DNA of 64,000 nucleotides from Apiospora phragmitis (GCA_038363925.1 JAQQWL010000005.1:1674001-1738000); one strand, 5' to 3'. Positions 11,528 through 25,107 are shown, counted from the stretch's first letter. Notes: generated from the sequence alone by a model not told the origin. Program-made: numbers and translations.

Positions 11528-14500
11528 AGTTGGGGGGAGGGTAGTAAGGGGGATGGCGTGCAGCTTGCCGAGCCCAGCAAATGCATCTTCAAACTACCGG
11601 TTTCCTCATCCAGAAAGATATTGGTAAACTTTCGGCTGCAAGTCATTGTGCAGAGATCTCTCCTATCACTAAAAAAGGGCTGACGCTCAAGTCCAGTCCC
11701 AATAACAAAGTCCTAAGGTTCTTACTCACTTGCCCGGTAACCTACTTACTCACCACACACAGAGACGTGCAGCCCCCCAAACAGATACACGAAGAAGGCC
11801 AATGATTCAAGAGTACATAGGCATGTATAGCACGCATCATTCATTGGTGGCATTTTCGAGAGTAAGTATGAAACGAGTAATATCTTGTCTGCGCGGGGTC
11901 GATGTCAGGAACTGAGTGTTCCGCTGAGAGAAGATGATAGATTCTCACGACAATAATGGGACGAGGGGTGTATGTTCCGAGTTCCAATGGCCATCCTTTC
12001 CCACAAAAAATGTGTAACGTCGCCAAGGGATGGAATGGCTGCAAATAGGAGCATCTCATCCCAACCAATTGAATCAGGATCTGTTTCTTCGTGTTAAAGA
12101 CCCCGAAAGACCGCGTAAGCTGTTCAGCCTCCCTGTTCCATTTCTGATGCTACAGTCCCCCGATCGATATTCCGTTCGGATGGAGTGAAAATTAAGATTC
12201 TTGGGTCACTCAATGCCAAGATGGTGTAACTCACTTTATTAACCTTCAATACGGTAGACGAACGATTGGCCGGAGGCCAAAACAAAATACTCGTACTGCG
12301 ATTAATCAACAACCCGTATAGAGCCTGCATTGCAGATGCATACACCAGGCAGGCATCGCGATCTCGAAATCAACATGCTTGCAGAAGCAGTCCCTGCAAT
12401 TCAATTCGGAATTGTCATTCAGGCAAGTCTGCTGATCTGAATCTTCCGCGTCCGTGGCCTGAGTCCTCGTCATTTGCTGCATCGCTCGGCTGACAATGAT
12501 GGAGAGGCCCGAGCCTGTCAGCCTACTTTCTTAGCGATGCGGCTCTAATTGAGGCGCTCTCGATTGGGAAAGACAGCATATGTATGTACTACATACTCCG
12601 TACGCTACATGTAAATGAGAGTATGCACAGGGCTGACTGCAGCTGCTGCCAGCCCTCCCAGTAATGTTGGGAGTCCGGTCGGTCGGGGCCTAGAAGTTCT
12701 GGAAAGTGCTCTTCCTTGGATCTTTTGAAACATCACATTCTCTAAACGCCCCACGGGTCGCTGCTTGCCCGCTACGTGCATTGTCACATTAATCGACATG
12801 CCGGGCGGGATCGCCGTATGGTTCACCAGAAAATGCAGGGACGAGAACATTATTCTGTTCTATCTATAGACACGGAGAGTGAGAAGAACTACATAGCTCG
12901 CGGGGTGATTGTTTTGGGCCTGTCAGTCACATCACACCACACCTGGGCAAGCATTGCCCAGGATGCGATGAAGAAGCGGTTCTTCGTGACAGTGAACACT
13001 ATAGACACGGAGCTTATTACATAACCAGGTTCTACATACACAAGTGAGCGCAGAGGGTAAAGATAGTCGTTGGCCCGAATGATCTACTCATCCTTATCTC
13101 CGAATGTTGATCCGACAACACACGAAATCCTACATATCTTGGCAAGGCGCAGCGAGGCGGGACAAGTCTGTATCAACAGAACATCATCCAAGTTGATGCT
13201 CGATGGGTATTACACCTGAGTAAGTGGTCTGATTCTGATCATCAGAGGGCGCTTATTGATGTACAAAATCATGTCATTAGTGAATAGGACGGGTATACGG
13301 CCAGGCCAATGAGTAAGTAAGTAGTAAGCGCAACTTCTCCTGGCAAGGACCGCGCCATAGGGCAAAAGAACAGGAGGTGTTCCGTTTAGGAGAGCGTTTA
13401 GAGCAGTCGATGATGGTGCGGTGCCCCGTGAGTTCCTCTGGACATCAATTGTTTGAACTGAATCGTGGAGTAATGGTATTTGCCCAGGGTAGGAAGCCAG
13501 GTACTCGAGTCGAGTATAGCAAACTTATTAGTGAAGCGCTGTAGACGAAATAACGCGCCAGAACCCCTTGTTATTTCCAGGTACCGGGAGACATGACGTG
13601 AATCATCATTTTAGCGGTTCGTATACCATCCCATCCCATCCCAGAATGGCAGCTGAAGGGTCCTCTAATAGACTCAGCGAAAGACGCATCCAGCCAATCA
13701 ATAAAAGCACGAATCCTTCGCCGATCACTACAAAACTGTTCGCGGTATGGTAACGCAGAACCCAGGGCTTGCTAGCTGTGGGAACGGTGTAACGCGGCAC
13801 ATGCTTAAAATACGGTTGTTGATGTTGATATTGCACAAGTAGGAATGTGCAAGCGGCATCCCCCGCTTGGTCAACTGTTACTTACATGCGGGTGTTTCCA
13901 GTAATGAGGCTGGCTTGGCCAGCTGTCGTCAGGAATCAGCGGGGGCCTGGGGGCCCCCGAGATGGGTGCAGACTCGAAAGAGGGATGCACGGTGCACAGA
14001 AGTTCTGGCCTACGTAAGTCGGTAACGGTGCGTTGCATTACAGATTCGGATCGCTGCGGTGTGGTTCAAAAGTGAAACAATTTCCGAGCAATTGTTTCTC
14101 CGTCTCATTGGGGCGGGCCTCTCTACCTCTGGCCGTAATTTCAATTTCGAATCGCGGCCGAGATTGCGTATGTCCATTGAGGGCTCATGGGCAATGCTCA
14201 AGATCACACATAATCCGTCCGTTTGACTAGTAAAAGTACAGTGCTATGGGCACAGAGGGGCCATCCAACTTCTCCATCCACCCAGGATGGGTTATCAAAT
14301 CACAATTCAAAAGGCTGGCCACATGGCACTGAAATGGCAGAATGGGAAGGAATACTTGTGGGCGAATACTAGGTTATGTAGTCATGAAGTCCCACAATAT
14401 GGAATGGGCTTCATATGAAAGTCTGCATGTGGACTTTGGCTGCTTGGGATCCATCTCAAGTGCAAACGATGACGACACTCATTCGCCGTAATTTGTTTCT

Positions 14501-16101
14501 GGGAAAGCTTGTGCCTCCCACCAGGCCTTGGTCTTCGTTACAGAAAAATGGCCACCCCAAAGGAGACAATACCATACAGATGTAAAGTGACGAGAATGCG
14601 AAGTGTAAAGTATGTTACTGCTGTAGTGCTTATTGGAAAAGCCAGTTATTCGGATTGCTTGCATACACGTAGAGACTCTGTCCCAATTTAGCAGCAGGGT
14701 GGAAGAGCGATGATGTTATTGCGCAGCAGTTGTTGGTGGTGATTTTGGAGATCCATTCTGCCCACTTTTTGCTACGCGTCCCTCATGAAGATGCTGTTTC
14801 AATTCCAAGCAAGTGCTCGACTTCTGCGGTTCCTAGTGTTTTCGCTTGGCTGCATGGCCCGGGATGGTCTCGAGAGCCTTGGGCAGCGCCCCTTGCCCAT
14901 CCCTGGGGCTTTGTCACTTTAGGTAGGTCTGCGCCAGTACGAGCACCGATCTGCTCTAATCGGTGCCCGTCCCGCTCTGTAAAGTGCTGTGTAACTGGCT
15001 CCTCCGGGCTATTCGGTGTCGCTGATTGGCCTCTGTTTAATCTCCTTGCTGCAGCCATGGCCAATGTCGATGTGGGAGCTGACTAGAAATGGCAGTCTGT
15101 GAGCCCGCCACCACGCAAATCCGCTTTTCTTGGCAAACTCGTGCAGCGTGTGATGGCGTTTGGAGGCTCAACAGTCTTACGCCGGCAGGCGAGGGTTACA
15201 CTGGACTGCAGACTACTTACCCGTCCCATGGGCAGTGGCCTAGCGTATCAGCGCCTCCAGGTTTTAGGAGACGACCACGGTTTGATCAGTTCAGAGGCTG
15301 CTGCCAGCAGTTGCTTGCCGCCCCCCAGATTTTTAGATTTGACCCTTTGCGAGAGGCGATCAATTGACCCGAAAGGCAACATTAATAGCATCTGCTCGCA
15401 AGGTCCCAGCTGGTAGGGACGGCAAGTACGGTAAAGTAGTTTCTGCGGATGTGATGCTATGCGGGTGCGGGCTGTAGGCAGAAAGTAGGAATTCTTCCAA
15501 GACAGAAGATCCTGGGAGAGACCGACAAGGTTCAGTGGGAATCCATAAGTTGCAACGCATTGATGGTCGACAGGGGGCGCGAATGCTAGATTCGGGAGTC
15601 AAGCCAGGTTTTAGATAGGGGGTCAGCTAGTATCAACTCTCCATTGCGCGTCATATGTACCTGGCAAGAGCCTCCCCCGAGTGTTTGGCCATCTTTTTCT
15701 CTACTTGCGAGATCTGAGCACGGGTCCAATTGTGTAGAGTGTAAGAAGCAATAGTTTCGGCCGCCTGTCTCTGATGTTGGGGAAGCAACTACTTTGTTTT
15801 TCCCAATTCCCAATCCATCGCTACACTACCAACTATCACCTCTTCTGTCTCCTGTCGACTTTTCAGTTTCGTTTGACAATTCCCACTCGGGCCAGAAAGG
15901 TAACTCTCCAAGCCTTCCTGCCCAGCCCATTGTCATTTGTAGTGGTCCTCCGCCTAGTGGCTTGGTGTTTTATCGTCTGTTCCCACGTCCGATCATAACC
16001 TTCTTTTTTTTCTACTCTACCTTCCTACCTTCTTTGTACTATTATTCTTTGAGCCACCCCGGGAACGACGGGCCCTGTCGATTGTCTTCTTTCTTATCTT
16101 T

Positions 16102-16153
16102 CCCCCCCCCCCCCCCCCCCAAAACCTTCTCATCAAGTTGTGTGTGTGTGTGT
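16102..16153. repeat. Poly-C run (19 C) and TG dinucleotide repeat
   Basis: Nineteen consecutive C (16102-16120) end a pyrimidine-rich leader. A (TG)n tract follows at 16139-16153. The position, about 600 bp upstream of the DUF3405 start codon, suggests promoter or 5' UTR DNA. The C-run length is unreliable given the homopolymer errors elsewhere in the window. Confidence 0.7.
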
Positions 16154-16741
16154 ACTGCCTCATTTGCGATCGAGATACGGCACTATTCGGGAACCCGCCT
16201 TTAGCTGTTTGCTATTGGATCGGCCTAAAAATCAAGAAAGCACCACCGAGCTACCTAGCCGACCCCATATTGGTTCCCGCTCTTATGACAGAATCGAGGT
16301 AACATAACCAAGGAATCTTCAGCCCTCTTCTGGGTTAAATCGGCAACGGCATCGATACATCGCCAAATTCGGCACGCCATTCTTTTACTTATCTTCGACC
16401 TGCACTGCAGCGGTCAAGAACGAGCCAAGCCTGTGGTTTTCGTTGACGGATTGGTCTAGTTCTCTTCAGTAGAAATCTGTTGGACTAGTCGCAGACTTGA
16501 TAAGTGGCTGGAGCTTCACTCTCTGCGCGCTCTTTCAATTTCCCAGCTGTGTGTTGTTTGCTCGATTATAGCAGACTTGGATCAACCCGCCGCCCCAGCA
16601 TCGGTTCTATACGACTCCTGCTCTCTAATGCCCGTTGCTGCATTTCAACATATCTAAGATATTGTCGATGCTCTTCCGTTAATACCACCTCATTCACATC
16701 GCCGAACCAACCCTTATCAGACGACCACCTCACAATCCGTC

Positions 16742-19113
16742 ATGGATAAAGTGTCGTCGTTCCTGCGCAAATCAAGCTCATTCGGCAGTATGATTTCCGC
16801 CAAAAACGAGATATACCTGCCAGTCACCACAAAACCGCAAAGCAAAAAGTTCCGCCTAAGGCAAATACTGGGCCACTGCTTATACCGGAGAGTGGTGATT
16901 TGGACGCTCGTGCTCATCCTATTACTGTCGCTTACCCTCTTTAACCCCCGTTTAACAACTAAAACGCGCCAGGATGTATTAGATTTGGTGCAGCTTGGCA
17001 AAGGCCAGCTCCGAGAGGTGCAAGCAGACAAGGGAGAGGAGATCGTTCTCCAGACACAGGAGGGAGCTGTGGTTGAAGAGAAGAAGGAGAACGTCGAGGA
17101 GCAAAAGGAGGAAGAGGAGGAGCCAGAAGACGATGGCCAGAATGGCCCCCACTGGATGAGATACAAGCAGTAAGTTAAGCACACTTCCAGACACGATTCT
17201 CACAACAATTGCTAACCTTTGAAACAGCATGGATGGGTATTACAAGGGCCTGAGGGCGATTGTGCCTTTTGCCGAGTACACACCCGAGTACCCAGCACCT
17301 ACCGGCAGCAAACCCACCATCCCGGTCTCTGCGCCACACCATAGCAAACTCCCTACGCCAACCCCCTACAGCCCGCATCCGGATTACGACTCGAGCGAGT
17401 ACAAGAGCGAATACCACAAAGTGCAGCCGTGCTACCTTGACGCCGCTCGGAAAACCCCGGTACCTGACGTCTACGCCTACTCAGGGGTGCCTCAGGGCCA
17501 GGCGAAGCCAGCCATGGGTTCCTATGACCTGCTAGGCATGCGAGAAGATGTGTGCTTTGATCGATTTGGTCGATATGGCGCTTATGGTTTAGGCTACACA
17601 ACCAAGGAGGGTGGCACCGGAGAGGCAATGGACACCGAGCACCAAGGCAACGAAGCGGTTTGGGAGAAGCATGGCAAGGTCAACTGGGAAAACATGGACT
17701 GGGCCGCGGCACAAGAAACGCTGCTTCCTCGCCAATGAGAACCGCTTCTACACCGGCAACAGCACCCAAGACGCAGAATATGCCAAGGTTCGACCGAAAC
17801 GCATCGACCGTACTGCCATTGTGATCCGAACTTATGTGGGCTTCAAGTGGACGGCTCATGCGCTCCTCAACTTCCGCGCCATGATTTCGGAACTCAATCT
17901 GCAATCCGGTGGTGAGTACGACGTGCACTTTCTGCTTCACGTTCGGGACAACAACATGCCTATCTGGGCAGACCCTCAGACCGCTCAAGACATTTTGGAC
18001 GAAAACGTCCCCCGGGAATTCCATGGTATCTGCACCTTGTGGTCTGAGGCTCAGATGAACCTCTACTATCCCGGAGATTTTGGCGAGGCTTTCGACAACC
18101 CCAGCAACGGTGATATCCACGGTGTCTACCGTAGCGCCCACATGCCGCTTCAGCACTTCGCTCAGATGCATCCTGAGTACGCCCATTTCTGGAACTGGGA
18201 GATGGACATGCGCTGGACTGGATCTTACTACGAGCTTTTCGATAGACTGGGCAAGTGGGGTGCCAAACAAAGCCGACAGGGCATGTGGGAGCGAGCCAGC
18301 AAGTACTACATCCCTGCGCTGCACGGTGACTGGAACAACTTCACCAAGACTGTCGAGCGTGAGACCCAGGCTTCCGGGCGGCGCTCGATCATGGGCCGGT
18401 CATCTTCGCCGGCAAGAACAGCCTCCAGCAAGGCGAGGGCGGCTTCATGCCCAAGTCTTGCGCGACTGGTTCCGATATGACGCAGTGTGGCGTGGGCGAG
18501 GATGCCGATCTCATCACCCTGAACCCCTTGTTCGATACCAATGAATCCGGTTGGGTTTTTGCAAGCGATGTTACCGGGTACGACAAGCAATATCCGATCC
18601 CCCCTCGACGATGCGCTATCGTGACAGCATCTCGACTCTTCCCGACGCCTGTTGTCTGCCATGCATGAGGAGACGTGGCGCATGCATCACGGCATGTTCA
18701 GTGAGATGTTCCCGCCCTCGATGGCATTCCACCATGGCCTGAAGGCCGTATACGCCCCGCATCCCGTCTACGTCGACCGCGCCTGGCCCGCGGAGGAGAT
18801 CGAGAAGCACTTCAACGGTGGACGTGATCACACCTCCGGTGGCCACGGAAGTCCTTTTGACCTGCAAAACGAGCACAACCACAAGGGTACTTCATGGTAC
18901 TACAACAGCGAGTTTGCTGGTCTCTTATGGCGCCGTTGGTTGGGTTACGCTCAGATGGACGGCCGTGGTAAGAACGGTGGCCGATCCGGTGAAGGTGACC
19001 TCCGCGGCGGTAAGGAGGAGGAAGCTGACCCGAACAACTCGGGACGGCTGTGCCTCCGCAGCATGCTTGTCCACCCCATCAAATGGGAGAATCCGAGCGA
19101 GCGGGACAATTAG
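16742..19113 (+). CDS. DUF3405 family type II membrane protein, frameshifted
   Basis: The model is join(16742-17169, 17228-19113), about 770 residues after correction. A 58-bp intron has GTAAGT, GCTAAC and ACAG. A basic cytosolic N-terminus (about 50 residues) precedes one membrane anchor (VVIWTLVLILLLSLTLF), then a Glu/Lys-rich stalk (about 100-140). The large lumenal domain is typical of the fungal DUF3405 family, with IVIRTYVGFKWT, FWNWEMDMRWTGSYYEL and VYAPHPVYVDRAWP. Family members are thought to be Golgi or cell-surface glycosyltransferase-like proteins, but function is unproven. Three frame breaks occur: an extra A in 17716-17718, one base missing at about 18375-18385, and an extra C in 18641-18643. 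Each correction restores continuous family sequence. One stop-free reading of the full gene does not exist in the DNA as given. Confidence 0.82.
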
Positions 19114-20867
19114 TCGTTGGCCGCGGCACTCCTTTCTCTTTTTCCGTCAAATTTCGAATATTTGTTGCATGACCGGGGATAGACATGGCATTGGATGGCA
19201 CATAATCCCCTTGTGTTTCCCAACAACAAAGGAGGCATCTTTTTTTTCTTTGATATGTCGGGTATATCCACATCAGAAGCACATTTCCAGTACAGGGTAC
19301 GTACTGGTGGCGTTGAAGGCGAGGACCGCATTGGGTTTGAATCTTGGTGCTTTTTCTTTGTTTAGGGAGTTGGAGAATGGAGTCGGCAGGAGGTTCGTCT
19401 TGGAACCTTGGAACCTGCCTGACTTATATTTCATGGAAACCCTGGATGCCGTCGGCCCTCGCAGCTCTCAGCAAAAGGATTTCATCCAAAAGTGAGACGG
19501 GGATAGAATTAATGAACTGGTGGGGGGATATGCTATCTATTATCAGCAGTATCCGTGGATGGACGGATGGACGGATTGGAATGACTTAAGAAGAGCGAAA
19601 GCATGGGGACGGAAATCTATGCTTTTTTCTTGGTTCTCCTGTTCCTTTATATATATTTTTATGTTAGAAGATCGATCTATCAGGTCGCTGTACACTTTTA
19701 CCCCTTAGGTCCGTGTACGCCTGTACGTAACAATTCAAAACCAAGGATGAATTTTAAGAGAGTTCGCAGACAAACACAACGAGCGTTTTGGTGATGATGA
19801 GAAAGAAGATGTGTGTGTGAGACGCCCACCCCCTTTGGTGAAGATAGGTTCTTATCGCTTCTGCCTGCCTGAGATGAACACAAATGTCGAACCCTTGAAT
19901 ATCATCTTGGTATACTGCTCAGAAAATCATTCCCCTAGACGAGAAGCCGCGTTTCTCTGATGACTGTAGTATAAGCCATGGTCATTTGGGGCCCTATTGC
20001 TTGAGGCGGATGAATTCCCAGTGAGGTCGATCGATCCCATATAGACAAGTATGAGAGAAATACAAGGAAAAGGGAAGTTCGATCTTGTCAGAAAATTGGC
20101 AGATCTATCCCAATGCTGTTATATAGATCGACGACGTTACATTCAAGATAGAGTAGAAACGAAGAATAGGCCACCATGCTGCCATGGATCTGATCTCAGC
20201 CCTTGGAAGTTTTAAGGAGGTTCTGTGAAGGGTGCATCCCGCGCTTGGCATGCCGGGGTTCGGCCAATCAGATCGGGGCCGCGTGCTCCATTGGGGTTAG
20301 GCAGTTACCCTTCTCTCTGCCGATATAGCCGTGCGTGGGAACGGATGCGGCAACTCATTTCAGCGTTCGTGGTGGTTACACAGGGGTGGTCACTCCTTTC
20401 TTGTTGGGCTTGGGCTTGGTCCTGGTCCTTGCTGATGTTGGTTGGTTATCCAGGAACCTGAGTAGCCTGGGTACGTATAGATAAGGTAGCTGCAAGGTAC
20501 ACAAACAGGGCAATATCTAGATCTAGACAGATGTATGCATGTAGACATGTCTTCAAAGATGTAATCCAGTTCGCCGCCAACGGAAGTCTTCCCGAACGTC
20601 AACAGATCAAGCACTTGAATTAGCCGAGTTGATTTGAGCACGATAGTTGATCCACGATGTCAGTCCAATGCTATGACTATATGAATTCGAGCAGTGCTTG
20701 GAAGATGCGAAGCAAAGTCTACGCCAAGAATGACAGGCGTCACAGATGTCTATCTATCCATCGCGATCGAATCGGTTGAACACGCATGCAACATCTCCTA
20801 GGATTGATTGCATTGCAACGATCCTGCGCCGATTCCTCCGCTGTCTCCATTGGTTTGAAGTGCATGC
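19114..20867. other. 1.75-kb convergent intergenic region
   Basis: It lies between the 3' ends of the DUF3405 gene (+) and the molybdate transporter (-). AT-rich tracts at 19230-19260 and 19600-19680 probably belong to the 3' UTR. No gene is supported. Confidence 0.5.
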
Positions 20868-22281
20868 TTACCTCAACAGCGGTGTCCTCTCCGAACGCGG
20901 ACTCAATCTTCTCCGCTCCATCTCTTCCGCGATCCTGTACGCCCAATGACAAAACATGCCCGCCAGGAAGCCCACCGCGTCGTTCTTGAACGCCAGGATC
21001 CCCGCCGTCGTCATCAGCATGACGACCCACCGCTCGGACCGTTCCTCGTCCGAGATGTCCCGGTGCCGCCTCAGGGGGTTCCGGCTCTCCTGCTGCACGC
21101 TCGTCTCCCACAGGTCCGACGCGCCGTGGTTGAGGCTCTGACCGACCTTGGCGAGCTCTAGCCCCGCTGCCACCACCATGATGCCGAGCAGGCTGTGAGG
21201 GAAGGCGCCGAACAGGTCGAAGAGGGTCTCGCCGAACACGAGCCCGAGCACCACCTTGAACAGGCCCAACAGGATGATGCTGGCGCCGCTACGGGCGCCG
21301 AAGCGGTACTGAGCCGCGAGCCCGCCCGCGCCGTGGCACACGGGCATGGCGCCGAACCAGCAGCCGAACAGGTTCATGAGCGCGACGCTGGTGCCGAGGG
21401 CCGTGACGCTGGGTGCAGGGAGGTCGGGCAGTAGGTCCGCGGCAAGGGCGCTCGCGGCAATGACCGAGTTCAGCGTCGTAAGGGGCAGCTGCGCGATGCC
21501 CATGCCGATCGCGTCCTCGGTCCAGGCGGGGATGACGAAGTAGGGCTGCCAGATGCCGAACCATGGTAGGTGATGGTGATGGGGGCCATGAGGGTGGTGG
21601 TGGTGGTGTTCGAACCCCAAATGGTCGGTGAGGATGACGACGAAGGCTATGACGACGCCCACGACGAAGACCAGCAGGGCGTACGGGAAGCGGGGTAGGC
21701 GCAGCGTCGCAATGAGCAAAATGAAAGCCGCGAGGGCCCAAATCCTGTTATCCAGGGGCTGGGGAATGAACCAAGGCAGCGGCCGCAGAAGGGAAGTGCC
21801 GGCAGAGATGATGAGGAGAGACCGGCACCAATCTGGATCCCCTTGATGACCGGAACCGGGATGACGCGGGTAAACCATTGCAGAAGGCCGGTGAGGCTGA
21901 GCACTAAGACGATGATAGAAGTGACACTGCCTGCTGCCATAGTTTCACGCATGGACGTATGCGAGGCTATGGCTGCAGCAGCTATGGCCTGGGTGGACGA
22001 GTCAGCTACGCTCTGCTCTCGGGGCCGTAGCACAAAGAACCTACCTTCATGGGCTGCACCGGCAGAGGAATACCAAAGACGACGCCGGTGATCAGGTTGA
22101 ACATTCCAGAGAAGACCAAAGTGGTGGACAGAGATATAGAGCCGTTGACGGCCAGTGTGATCATGAGCGGTAACAAGGTCCCAAGGTCGCCCAACGCCCC
22201 CGACATCTCGGAGAGCGGGGATCGGCGCAGTGTCGAGGCATTGTTGCGGTTGAACCTCCGGATTCTGGAGAGAAACGCCAT
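20868..22281 (-). CDS. mot1: Molybdate transporter, MOT1 family (one frameshift)
   Basis: The model is complement of join(20868-21988, 22045-22281), about 452 residues, with a 56-bp intron (21989-22044). The hydrophobic protein carries the two diagnostic MOT1 stretches: GALGDLGTLLPLM near the N-terminus and ALGTSVALMNLFGCWFGAMP followed by CHGAGGLAAQYRFGARSG. MOT1 proteins are high-affinity molybdate importers of plasma or internal membranes, related to SulP carriers, and supply molybdenum-cofactor synthesis. Between membrane segments lies a His-rich loop (about ten His in sixteen residues, near 21560-21610). The frame breaks at 21815-21816, where the minus strand has CC but CCC is needed to read GAGLSLIISAGTS. 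The C-terminus SERTPLLR is followed by TAA. No signal peptide is present. Confidence 0.87.
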
Positions 22282-23626
22282 GTTGATATCTGAGGGAGAA
22301 GGTAGGTAAACAGGGAAACAAGGAGGCTTGCCAGCAGGTCATCAAACTGTTGTTTTGTTAAAAGAGAAAAGGGAGGAGTTGGGAATCGACATCAGATTGG
22401 TCACCTGAATGGCGGAGCAGATGACCGACTCAACCCCACTTCGGCACTACCTGGACCTGGAAATAATTGGAAATATCTCAGGCCATGCCATCTTCCCATG
22501 AATTAATTCTGGAAGCTGGAGTTTCGGGTAAACTGGGTACATGTATCATCAAACATCAGTTCCAGCAAATATCTACCATTCTCGTATTGGGTGCGACCTG
22601 AAGCGGGAAGGATTTGTGGCAGGTCGGTGACACAATACGGCATGTTTTCCCGAGTACATGGTCGTCAAGTTTGGCGCAGTTAATTGATTGAACCTGTTCA
22701 ACACAACCTCTCATATAACAATTCCGTAGGCTACACGCTATAGCACTCGCCACGGCTTTTGTATCAGCAGCCGGCCGTTCACGGGAATGGTATTGGCGCG
22801 CGATCGGATCGGTCAACCCGGAGTTCCAAATTGTCGGTCGCGGCGGCGCGGATAACGGAGGAGGGCAACAAGGGTGCTGCCACGGCCGGCTAGTCTTCTT
22901 CTGCGATGAAGAGAGGTCACGGACGGTCTCAAGAGGACGAGGCTCATCATACACCTCGAGTGATCACACGCTTGTTACCGATGAAGGGTTGGACTGTATA
23001 TGTAGAATCTTAGCTCCAAGGGTCGCTTTGACTGATTCGATAGACGAGGAGGACCTGCATGATGATACTTTTTACTATCGTAATAGTTGATGCAACTGTG
23101 ATCGGGGATCCATGAGGACATAACCTTAAGTGATCCCAGAAAAAGAAAAGGCGGTTGACAAGCGCACCCCGGGCACCGGGCTATCGGGTAAGCTCGCCAA
23201 ACCCCGGCTTTCCGATGCTATTATGTCATGTTGACCTGCCGCAACATCAACCGCGAACGCCGAACGGCTTCATGGTCCTTCGCATAGCGCATAGTCGGAT
23301 CCGAGCCGCGGCGCGAATGGCGCCGGCTGGCAAGTAGACGTATTCTTGATGCGGCCATCATCATGGAGTTTCATACGCTGTCGAGCCGAACATCGTGCTA
23401 TAAGGAGACATTATGTTTTACATCTTCTATATAAGTGTATTTGAGGATACATGAGTTTCCTCAGCCCGTAATGAGATAAAACCATACTTGCAATATATCC
23501 CACTGCCTATCGAGATCGTATGACAAACACAGGGTCACGACCTACCTACTCACAAAATACCCCTTAAATACTCCCTAATACGCAGCAACCCCGCCCATAA
23601 CCCCCCACCTCTCTACAGAAGACAAT
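22282..23626. other. 1.35-kb divergent intergenic region
   Basis: It separates the divergent mot1 (-) and glyoxalase-fold (+) genes and must contain both promoters. AT-rich DNA with TATATAA-like words lies at 23420-23440, about 190-200 bp before the glyoxalase-fold start. No reading frame is supported. Confidence 0.5.
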
Positions 23627-24200
23627 ATGCCCCAAGAAACAACAACAACGGCAGCAACAGACACACCCCCCGCCACCAGCATGCCCCCATCCATCCTAGG
23701 CCTCAACCACCTCAAACTCGCCAGCCGCAACCCCCACGCCACCCAATCTTTCTACACCACCGTCTTCCCCTTCACCCCGCTGCCGCACTACGACCACCAC
23801 CTCGCCGACGGCACCGTCTTCGCCGTCATGTTCCGGCACGCTAATCGAGGCGCGCCTGAATACGCAACAGGCCGCGGCCCAGGTCGGCTGGGACCCCGTG
23901 ACCTGGGGCGTGAACGCGCGGGCCGACCTGGAGGCGTGGTCGCGCTGGCTCGACGCCCAAAACGTCGAGCACTCGCGCGTCCTGAGGGGCGTCAAGGGCT
24001 GGGTGCTCTGCGCCCGGGACCCGGACGGCAAGATTGTCCGGCTCTATACCGAGGAGGAGCACGAGTGGTCTTTGCCCGAGGAAGGTGAGTGTTGTTGAGT
24101 TTGAGAGTCCCTTTCCCTCAGAAGAAGGGATGAGATCTGTACTAACCTCTCGATCGCACTTACAGATGAGGTCTGGTTGGGATCCCTGGAGGACAAATAA
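23627..24200 (+). CDS. Glyoxalase/VOC-superfamily protein (one frameshift)
   Basis: The model is join(23627-24084, 24166-24200), about 163 residues. The intron 24085-24165 (GTGAGT...TTACAG) joins WSLPEE to DEVWLGSLEDK and a TAA stop. The start is GLNHLKLASRN followed by SFYTTVFPF, the usual opening of a single betaalphabetabetabeta VOC module. It ends CARDPDGKIVRLY, the second module half with its metal-side Glu/Tyr region. The fold covers glyoxalase I, dioxygenases and resistance proteins; the reaction here is unknown. The frame changes near 23837 (after VMFR, before TLIEARLN), needing one base removed or two added. Downstream of it WDPVTWGVNARADLEAW is clearly coding. Confidence 0.75.
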
Positions 24201-25107
24201 AAGGACTATGGAGCGCGATGCACTAGACTGGTGGCGAGGATCGTATTCTTTCGGACCAAGAGTTGCCTTACTACATGGCCAAACATCACATCACGATGAA
24301 AGTAGTCAAAGGATTTTCATCAGACTGGGTTGAGAGGGAGAAAAATGCAGATTATATTTCAACTGAGCCGCTTTAACGTATCGTCCAATTCGTCCATTCG
24401 TTCTTATAACACACCCTGACCCGTCGTCCTAAGTTTAGAAGTGGTAGGATGATAAAAATCCTCGCTCTTCAGAAAAAGGCGTTGCTTTAACAACTTTTGA
24501 GTCTGGGCTGGTCCCCAATCGCTACTATAAACACTGGAAAAGGGGGTAGCACCTTGCCTGACCCTATAGAACAACCGACCATAGACTGCACGTTTATATC
24601 ACAGTCCTAAAATATATACCCAAACATATACTATAACCACCGCTGCCAGATGATCTACCTGGAGTTCGAAAGTAAACAAAGATTTCAAAAACACTTCACG
24701 CTAGAAACTTGGTAGGATAAGCATCCGCATTTCACCACCCTCAAGGAGGCTCGATAGGATGCTGTGTATACCGAGAAGTCCAAGGTGGGGAGCAAAAACA
24801 AGGGGCCAGAGGAAAAGGCTGGTATCAGGGTGACAAGAAAGCCAAAAAAACGCCACCTAGCGCCGTCCTCGAGGTCATGAATCGGATAGCTCAGAGGCTA
24901 AAAATGCCATCTAGCTTGCTGAGCAGACTGCCCAGATGGCAGGTTTGATAGGATATGTTGCTGTTGTTGTATGTTGCCTGGGGGCGGGCAATCGCGAGGA
25001 GAGGTTCGATTCACCCAATAGTACCGCGGTAGAACTTGCTCGATGGTTTGCGCATCGATAGACCGCGTGGATACGATAATATTCTTCCCGGGATAGGGAT
25101 TTCACAT
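24201..25107. other. 0.9-kb intergenic region
   Basis: It contains the 3' sides of two convergent genes. A purine-rich patch at 24770-24900 reads like broken coding sequence with many stops. It could be a worn transposon or gene relic, but no family is recognisable. Confidence 0.45.

Larger units (their letters stand above)
10857..16741. other. 5.9-kb gene-free region
   Basis: This is the longest stretch with no supported gene. Simple repeats are listed separately (11269-11296 and about 11504-11527). From about 15800 to 16120 the + strand is strongly pyrimidine-rich and ends in a run of 19 C (16102-16120), followed by a TG repeat (16139-16153). 16200-16741 looks like the 5' leader of the DUF3405 gene. 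I see no homologous coding segment. Unlisted non-coding transcripts or a long regulated promoter could lie here. Confidence 0.5.

Noticed and set aside
24640..24910. Possible retrotransposon fragment
   Set aside because: Lys-rich reading with many stops, no motif of reverse transcriptase, integrase or gag could be identified.
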